Part shown: positions 56,835 through 64,000 of the stretch, in pieces
Layout of the letters: every line of letters starts with the position of its first letter
Position numbering within the stretch: position 1 is the stretch's first letter
DNA from: Linnemannia elongata
Lineage: Eukaryota; Mortierellomycota; Mortierellomycetes; Mortierellales; Mortierellaceae
NCBI GenBank assembly: GCA_036320915.1
Contig: JAXBDG010000001.1
Location: 4,734,001-4,798,000, forward strand
Direction of reading: 5' to 3'
Length of the DNA: 64,000 nucleotides
The notes under the pieces: model-generated
The model's database searches: none
Told to the model about the DNA's origin: nothing
Seen by the model: the letters and a program-made list of their open reading frames with translations, nothing else
Program-made: the position numbers and the translations under genes

Positions 56835-57445
56835 ATGGAGTTTGTTTGCTATTGTGGTGCCTCCAGCCCAGGTCGATCAGTCCTTCAGCTTCATCGCTCG
56901 TCTTGTGTAATGCCAGCCCCTGATATGACTATCCTCTCGCTCTTGCCTGCGGAGGTCGTTGAATTAGACGCGTTTTTGGACGAAGGACTGGTCGACACCA
57001 AGCCAAAAGCACACCCCTCTGATCACTTTGGTCTGTCGCTGGGGGATGTTGATATTGGTAGCCTACGTCGATGCGATGAAACATCCCCCCTGTCTCCTGG
57101 ATACATGGACGATACTTCCGAGGAGTTGTCCGGAGACGACACCGATGTTACTTTGCCTCCAATTCAATCACCAAGCCTATCGTTCGAAAAGCCTTTTCAG
57201 CTTGCGGGTCAAGAACTCGACCATCCCTTCTTCACCTTTACGACATGCGTGGATCGAATACCAATGAGGTTCGCAATTCCTCTCCAAGATTCGTCAAGAG
57301 GCGCCGATCGGAAAGAACAAACAATAGAAAACGTCGTATCCCTCAAGGAACCCGCTCGAAGAACAGTAGACCTTGTTTTATGGATCCCACTAGTTACATT
57401 GCAAGGCAAGACTTGTTGAATGTGAAGAGACCAAAACATCAGTGA
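56835..57445 (+). CDS. Accessory protein 2 of the giant element: Cys-rich N-terminus and basic C-terminus
   Basis: The main frame (56835-57419, 194 aa) starts MEFVCYCGASSPGRSVLQLH, a possible zinc ligand set (CYC with HRSSC), followed by acidic Ser/Pro/Asp-rich sequence. From about 57200 an overlapping frame looks more protein-like: NSSPRFVKRRRSERTNNRKR, a strong nuclear-localisation type stretch, ending LLNVKRPKHQ at 57445. An indel or short intron near 57200 may join them. It mirrors accessory gene 1 in place (just inside an arm) and in having a Cys/His start. Function unknown. Confidence 0.5.
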
Positions 57446-57924
57446 AATGAGCAAGTTTGCATGAATAAACTGCAGGTGTTTTTTATTTGTACTACATCAC
57501 TATCAATTATGAAAACAATAGGGGAGGTATGTGCATGAGCAAAAGTGTCTTTTGTCGGTGTCAATCTACTAGATGAATCGACGGTGTTGTAAAATTGCAG
57601 CTGCCTTAAACGCCATATGCTTGCGCCGCATGTAGGTTTGAATTCTGATAGGGCTCAAAGAATGTGAAGGATGCAGAGTCAGAATAAAGAATATGTCCGA
57701 TAGAAAATGGAATAGAATGAGAAAAATGGCCACGGCTATTTTTTAAAACAGAAGGTAGAATCAATGGGAGATACATGTAAATATGCACACGATATCGTGT
57801 TCCAAGTCTATGTCACATTCCTCCTCTTTGTCTCGCCCTTTGTCTCGCCTCTGTCTCGCCTTCTCACACACATACACGCGCACACACTTCCATCTCCTTT
57901 TTCACGGAGAGCCGCGCTCGAGCA
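57446..57924. other. Short gene-less stretch before the right arm
   Basis: AT-rich DNA, then CA/CT-rich repeats that resemble an extra partial copy of the segment repeated inside the arms (ACACACTTCCATCTCC at 57880). Confidence 0.5.
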
Positions 57925-58620
57925 TGTCACGTAAGTGACTATGAGTAAATAGATGGCAGTATCAATTGGGTATTACTCATATCGGCCGGGCAGTCGCTTC
58001 GCCAGTATCAAAGAAATAAAAAAAGTGGCAAGCAAGGGAATAAAGGGAAGAGGATGTGGTCAAGAAAGAGGAAGGAAAATCAATGAAAGGCCCGTGCAAA
58101 CATGTGCACCCTTTCTCTTTCGAGTCCCTCAGTCATGCTTGTCCTCTCTGCCTCGCCCTCTCTCTCACACACACACGCACACACGCACACACCTCCATCT
58201 CCTTTTTCACGGAGCCGCGAACGAGCGTGTTACGTAAGTGATTGTGGGTAAATAGATGGCTATACTAATTGGGTATTATTCATATCGGTCAAGCATTCGC
58301 TTCGCCAGAATCCAAGAAAAAAAAAGAGGCAAGCGAGGGAATAAAGGGAAGAGGATGTGGTCAAAAAAAGAGGAAGGAAAATCAATGAAAGGCCCGTGCA
58401 AACATGTGCAGCTGTTGTGGTACGGGTTTATTTTTATTTATCCGTTTTTTTAACGAAGAAACGCTCAACCGATCAAGCCACACGAGCCGATACTGCTTAT
58501 TATCTGCTCTGTGATGCAAAATAAAGAAAACGCACTCTTTCTTCTCGTTAATTCTACCCATACTTCTCACACTCTTTTCATTTTCGAGTCCCTCAGTCAT
58601 TCTTGTACTCTCTGTCTCTT

Positions 58621-58706
<86 letters not shown>

Positions 58707-61228
58707 GCACACACTTCTATCTCCTTTTTCATGGAGGGTCGAGGCCGAGCGTGTTATGCACGTGATTGCGAGGTTGGTATCGCCTATATCGACCAAGCAA
58801 TTGCTGGACCAGAGTCAAGGAAAAGAAAGGGGTGAAAAGTATGCAGTCTAAGTTAACGAGAAAAAAGAGTTGTTTTATTGTTTTACACCACTGGAGTGAT
58901 ATTTAACCACAGATGTGATAGTTAATCACAGAGGTGGTAAATAATCACGGAGATGATGATTATTATAAACAATCACGGAGGTGGTAGTTGAGAAGCGACC
59001 ATCTGCCATGTGGTGATGTGGTCGCTAGCAGCACTTCTTCGTTAAATAAAAAGACGGGGTAAAATAGAATAAAAAACCCCGTACCGCAACAGGGGGAGAG
59101 GCATACGTCACATCATGCACCCTTTGATCCCAGGTCAGTCTTTGCAAGGCTCGTATTCTGAGTTCTCACGAGCTTGCCTTTCGCCCTCTCTCTCACCCCA
59201 CGCTAGCTTTTTATTTGGGGATATTCGTCCTTGGTTGTACACCTTGTTGTTTCTATCAAGATCCAGGCCTAAGAAAAGTATAAGGTTATGGAGGCCCATT
59301 CGCGCCGTTATGCTTTGACCACTTTGTAAAAGAAGAAAACAAAAAAAAAAAAAAAAAAAAAAAAAAAGAAAGCGACGTAGGCACATGTTTTTGCCCAATT
59401 TTCTCTTTTTTTATAACACGAGTAGGAGGAAGTTGTCTACTTGAAAGCTTGTATCGTTCCTCCTTGGCTTCCTCTCGTTCTGCCCCTCACCATCTTTTGT
59501 TTTTCTGTTGGATTGATGGTGGAGGTGGTTGTTCCTTAACTTAATCACTCATTCCTGCTACCTCATCGTTGTTGTTTTTGCTTAACTGTTTTTCTTATGT
59601 ATAATCGTGTGGGTAAGAAAAGAGCATGCAGGTGATTAGTATCGCTTGCTTCCTGTTTTCTATCTTTTCGAAGCACCCGTGCACGGGTGCAAGTTTACGA
59701 AATGAGAGATACAGGGAGCGGAGAGGAAGGAGAGAGAGGGAGCAATGGACGACTGTCATTAGAAAAACGACTCATTGTACACAGCTCAGCTGTTGAGAAT
59801 TCTTACAACGTTTTAAAAAGAGCTACAGTCCGAATTGGACTTTTCCTCCCTTCTGTTCCATTTTCCTTTTCTCTTTCGTATTATTATACCGCCTCACGAC
59901 ACTCAATTCTCCTCTTCCTCTTTATCCCTCCATCCGTCCCCCATTCCCTCCACGCACGTTATCCCTTGTCTCCCTTTCTCCTTCGCTCTTTTCTTTTTTC
60001 TTAACACCCTTCCCCCTTTCCCTCTACCCCCTCTAGCTGCTTCCCTCTACTCCCCTCTAGCTGCTCCCCTCTATTCCCCTCTAGCTGCTCCCCTCTACCC
60101 CCCTCTTGCTGCTCCCCTCTATTCCCCTCTAGCTGCTCCCCTCTACCCCCCTCTTGCTGCTTCCCTCTACTCCCCTCTAGATGCTCCCCTCTACTCCCCT
60201 CTAGCTGCTCCCTCTACTCCTCCTCACCTTCCCTCTGCCCTCCTTTAGCCTCTCCTTCTACCTTTCATCTCTCACCAATTCTTATTCTCTTCTACCTTTA
60301 GATGCACAATCAGGTCCTTGGCACCTCTCCCTGTAATCACTTCCTCTTTGAGTGCAGAATTACACGGACGGCAAGGCATAAGATACCTCGAAGAATAAAC
60401 TATATTTTGCTTATTTTATTCGTCCTGTATGACATATTTGACAAAGAAACAAACGAGCAAACAAGGACTGTGTAGGATCCTGAGCTTGGTGGAGCTTGAT
60501 TTAGCCTTGTTTCCTTGTGTTTGAATATAAAGAGAGATTGAAGAGACGAGATCTGAAAAGAAGACAAAGCGAATGACGGTTCATGTTCAGTAATGGCCTG
60601 AAAGATGAGGCTAATTTGTGTTTCGACTCTGGCCAGGTTCAAGTGTGAACGGGTGTAAAAATGAGTGTAACAAGGATGTAAAAGTCAGGTCAAGATGGCC
60701 GGCATCCTGAAGACAAAAAAAAATTCGCCAGCAAAATGGACACTCAAGGCGTCAAACACCTTTTGTTGCCTTCTGTCAAATCAATGAGGCAAAAACAAAA
60801 AAAATGGACAATTCACAGATAAGGGCGTCGCCTAGTCAAATGACTTAAGGCATCCAGCAGCGCTGGTCAAACCAGGATTAGACCAATTGTCGGCAAATAA
60901 AAACCGCCTCCTTTCTGCTGTAATCCTTACTCAGTTGTAAAGGAAGCAGAATCGAGTTTTGTTTACAATGGGGTAAGAAAAGGCGATGCCGTATGTTCCT
61001 ACAAGTATGTAAAAAATGGATTTGGGGCTAATTGATACACCATTGTAAACATTCCAAAAAAACCAGAGCCTTACTGGGTTGTTCGACCTTCGTTTTATGA
61101 AATGCTTACCTATGTGTGTTTATTCACTCGTTGAGTGCGTCTTACACTAATGTAAAAGACCCCCTTTCATCGAATCTTTACTCATAGTACACTTTCATGC
61201 ATACACCCTTGTAAGCATTTAATTTACA
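57925..61228 (-). repeat. Right terminal inverted repeat
   Basis: Inverse copy of 38195-41570 with the same internal order of repeats. The CT microsatellite and the poly(A) tract (59341-59367) differ in length from the left arm. Confidence 0.9.
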
Positions 61229-63017
61229 GAGTATTGTAAGAAATTCTTTTTTGATTGTCGATATCCTTGAACGGAGGATTGTCGATATCCTTGGGCGGAG
61301 GACTGTCAATGTCCTTGGGTGGGGGATTGTTGAATTTGTCGTTTAAGGCAATGAGCATGTCAACCAGTCGCTTCTTGGAGCCAACAATCCACTCCGACCA
61401 GTCTATCATGTTGTCGATACTGTCGCAGGTGGAGATGCGACCAATCTTGGCGGAAAGTTTGTTGACATTACTATCATCCATAATTGTCTCAAGAACATAG
61501 CTCTCTGACTCTCCTGCAACTCCTCTCAACTCCTTGCGCCTCCAGCCTTCAATCAATTTTTTTGCCTCTAACTTTTGTGCCTGAGAACGGGAACGTGAGC
61601 GCTTCGGGGCTGAGTTTGACGGAAGCTTTTGGAGAGCTGTTGTTCCGGCATTATTGGAATCGGCAGAGCCTGCGTGAGTTTTGTTGAGCCTGGAATCACA
61701 AACATCACAGCAGTTGTCGACCTCTTTATGTTTGTTGTCAAAGACTCGGTTGAATATCTTTCTGCGACAGTCGTCGGTGTTGATGTAATCCCTGAGGTTG
61801 TGATCAATGCTGGCTTGTTTAGCGGTACCACGCAACACGCATAAAATACCAACGCCTCGAAGTGCTGAAGATCGAGCTGCACGTCCAAGACGTTGAGCGA
61901 GCGTGGTAATATTAGTCGGGCACTTGACTTGAACCACTCGAATGATGTCGTCAATGTCACATCCCATGCCTGCGGCCTCCGTAGACAACAGTACCCGGAT
62001 CTGGCCCTTCCTGAATCTCGACATGTAGAGTTCCTTGGTTTCGAATGTGAGCCCTGCATAATAATAGCCGATCCAACGCGGGTTTTTATTGCTGGTCCTG
62101 GCTTTTTCAATAAGTCGCTTGTAAACTCTGACCAGAGTTGCGGTGGAGTCGAAGTAGACGACTGACTTTTTGAAATCCAGAAGAAAGTCTAAGCTCTCCA
62201 TGCAAGTGTTGTTGTCCTTGAATTGTCTGACCTCATATCTGATATTTGGGCGATCGGTATTCCCTCTAACGACTGGGACATCCTTGCTGAAATGAAGACT
62301 CGTAATAACATCATCCAGAATCTGACCATGTAGCGTTGCCGAGACTGCGATAAATGCCACACCGGGCGGGACTCTACAACGCAGCTCTCCTATCAAAGCA
62401 TAGTCCGTCCTGAAGTCCGAGCCCCAGGTACTTATGCAGTGCGCCTCGTCAATAACTACTGCCTGTACTCGCGTTCGCCATCTTGGATTCTCCCAAAGGG
62501 ACACAAAACGGTCGTTCCCAAAGATGGTCTCCGGGGACATAAATACAGCTTGATACTCTCCGGCCGACAGCGCGCTCTCCAAGGTACTCGGCAGGTCCAC
62601 ACGACTATGAATGCAGATACTCTTGATGTCTACTGAGTGAAGTTTTCGGTGTTGTTCCTCCATAAGTGCAATCAAGGGCGAGATCACGACAATGACACGG
62701 CTTTTCCATAACACCAAAGGAAGGAAATAAGCCAACGTCTTCCCCCAGCCGCAGCCTGCAATAAGAATGCAATCCTCTCCCCGACCTATATGCTTGACGA
62801 CGGCCTCTTGTTGCTTCTTGGGCTCAAATCCAAAGTATTCTTGACACAACTCTGAGGCGTTCGCTGGATACACACACACTTGTTTGAACGGGTTCGACTC
62901 GATGCTCTGGTGCGACTGGATTGTTGCAAAGCCTAATCGAGCTGTCATTCCTTTTTTCTTGCGTCTACGCACTGCTTGAGTGGCCTTCCTCACGATAGCC
63001 TTTCTCCCGATAGCCAT
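61224..63017 (-). CDS. RecQ-like DNA helicase, about 597 aa
   Basis: I chose the ATG at 63017 (MAIGRKAIVRK); an upstream in-frame ATG at 63179 would add 54 Phe/Ser/Leu-rich residues that look like translated leader. Motifs: GCGWGKT (Walker A, near residue 88), DEAHCISTWGSDFR (Walker B and RecQ aromatic loop, near 190), SATL (near 225), QRLGRAARS (motif VI, near 375), then a RecQ zinc-binding part (CRR, CCDVCDS, near 420-445). There is no HRDC or winged-helix domain, so it is a short form. The C-terminus repeats KDIDNPP and ends at a stop within the giant element's terminal motif, so the original end may be lost. It unwinds DNA 3' to 5' in repair by family knowledge; amplified short RecQ genes are common near repeats and telomeres in fungi. 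Confidence 0.85.
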   Translation of the reverse strand: MAIGRKAIVRKATQAVRRRKKKGMTARLGFATIQSHQSIESNPFKQVCVYPANASELCQEYFGFEPKKQQEAVVKHIGRGEDCILIAGCGWGKTLAYFLPLVLWKSRVIVVISPLIALMEEQHRKLHSVDIKSICIHSRVDLPSTLESALSAGEYQAVFMSPETIFGNDRFVSLWENPRWRTRVQAVVIDEAHCISTWGSDFRTDYALIGELRCRVPPGVAFIAVSATLHGQILDDVITSLHFSKDVPVVRGNTDRPNIRYEVRQFKDNNTCMESLDFLLDFKKSVVYFDSTATLVRVYKRLIEKARTSNKNPRWIGYYYAGLTFETKELYMSRFRKGQIRVLLSTEAAGMGCDIDDIIRVVQVKCPTNITTLAQRLGRAARSSALRGVGILCVLRGTAKQASIDHNLRDYINTDDCRRKIFNRVFDNKHKEVDNCCDVCDSRLNKTHAGSADSNNAGTTALQKLPSNSAPKRSRSRSQAQKLEAKKLIEGWRRKELRGVAGESESYVLETIMDDSNVNKLSAKIGRISTCDSIDNMIDWSEWIVGSKKRLVDMLIALNDKFNNPPPKDIDSPPPKDIDNPPFKDIDNQKRISYNTL

Positions 63018-63179
63018 ACTGACAATGGGGCGAGAGAACTGAAAGGGGCAGTGACAATAGCAAAAGGCGACGGCAGAGAGAGAGAACAGTCGGAAGGCGC
63101 TGGCTTTGAAGCGGTGTTTGGTAGGGATAGAGAGAGCTGTAAATATGGCTAGTGGGGATATGAAAGGAGAGAGAAGCAA

Positions 63180-64000
63180 GGTTTATTTACTTAGGCTGAG
63201 GGAAGCAGAGAGAAAGGGGGATGAACTACAGAGATGACAAGCGTTGATGAGGGCAATCAGATGATGAAGAGAGATGAACAGTGCGAGTGTGAGAACGAGC
63301 AGCCTTGCTTTTGGGGAGTAAAAGACCCTTAACTGCCTTGCTATTGGGGGGAGAAACCCTTAACAACCTTCCTTTTTGGTTTTACGACCCGCTCCGCCAA
63401 TAACTCAAAATTTTGACCCAGACCCTCACTGCGTGAGGTCTTCGCTGCGCGAAGGAATTGGATTCTAACCCACGAGGGGAGGGGATGGAAGCGAGACTAC
63501 ACTGCGCGACACTGTGGCAAAAGAAGTGGCAAATGGAGAGTATTTGTTTTCGTGTGGCAGTGTGACCAAATAAGGAGATTGACTTGGGTTCATTTGACCC
63601 TTACATGAATGCGACACAATATATGCCAGTAGACTCGGCCTCAAGACCTTACATCCTCTGCGCATGTGAGTCAGGATTGGAACGACTCTTTTACACCGCC
63701 ACTCTACAAATCTGTCATATTGTCAAAACATTGCCCTAGCATAGAATCTGTCAAGAGAAACAAGCACTTCATATAATACCAGAAGATTCAGCACTCCGCC
63801 TTTGAACACTGTCGTCGACACCTGGACCAGACAAAGTAGTTTTATTGTGCCTTTCAACCATAATGAGCAAAAAAAACTAACCTCTAATGTAGTTGTTTTT
63901 CTTACCCTACACTCCATGTTTTCTTCAGTTCCCTTAAAATTTGTTTTATACAACCGTGATCGATGCCGAATGCCAATGTTGAGCACAAATCGTGTACTAA
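63180..64000. other. Upstream region of the helicase gene and window end
   Basis: No supported gene. At 63838-63905 there is a copy of the TTTCAACCATAATGA motif that accompanies R1 repeats (also at 17950 and 33065), followed by AACCTCTAATGTAG. This hints at another Sel1-type locus just past the window edge. Confidence 0.45.

Overview
The window looks like repeat-rich nuclear DNA of an early-diverging filamentous fungus, most likely Mortierellomycota (Mortierella and relatives). The reasons are short phase-consistent spliceosomal introns, expanded Sel1-repeat genes with a shared N-terminal module, Crinkler (CRN) headers, a NACHT STAND gene, a RecQ-like helicase and many transposon families. 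The lineage call is inference from gene content; no rRNA or other marker gene was seen.

Layout. 0-12.5 kb: Sel1-repeat paralogues (A partial, B and C intact, D a fragment), CRN pseudogenes, a piggyBac remnant, a small secreted-protein gene and a 1.7-kb foldback element. 12.5-18 kb: mostly gene-poor DNA with tandem repeats. 18-25.1 kb: one six-exon gene on the minus strand, a NACHT STAND protein of about 2,204 residues whose C-terminal half consists of tandemly duplicated exons (hydrophobic Gly/Ala segment plus WGR domain) separated by 93-nt introns. 26.7-31.3 kb: an element with TA-flanked 14-bp terminal repeats that contains three Helitron-like units joined head to tail. 32.4-35.4 kb: two more Sel1 pseudogenes. 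35.6-36.9 kb: a 5'-truncated LINE with a 15-bp target duplication and a poly(A) tail. 37.8 kb: a CRN header exon.

38.2-61.2 kb is the most striking part: a putative 23-kb Mutator-like (MULE) element with terminal inverted repeats of about 3.3-3.4 kb. Its minus strand carries a reconstructable multi-exon gene that fuses a Ulp1/C48-type cysteine peptidase domain, acidic linkers, a FAR1/WRKY-GCM1 zinc finger, a MULE DDE transposase domain and a SWIM zinc finger. A pogo-like element sits next to the first catalytic Asp codon, and a 5.4-kb phase-0 intron holds Tc1 and Helitron relics. Two small plus-strand genes lie just inside the terminal repeats. To the right is a RecQ-like helicase gene; both it and the CRN header on the left read into the element and stop in its terminal motif.

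Many long ORFs in CT-, GA- or CA-rich tracts are low-complexity artefacts and are left out. Intron boundaries come from reading GT/AG sites, phase and paralogue comparison; no transcript data were available.
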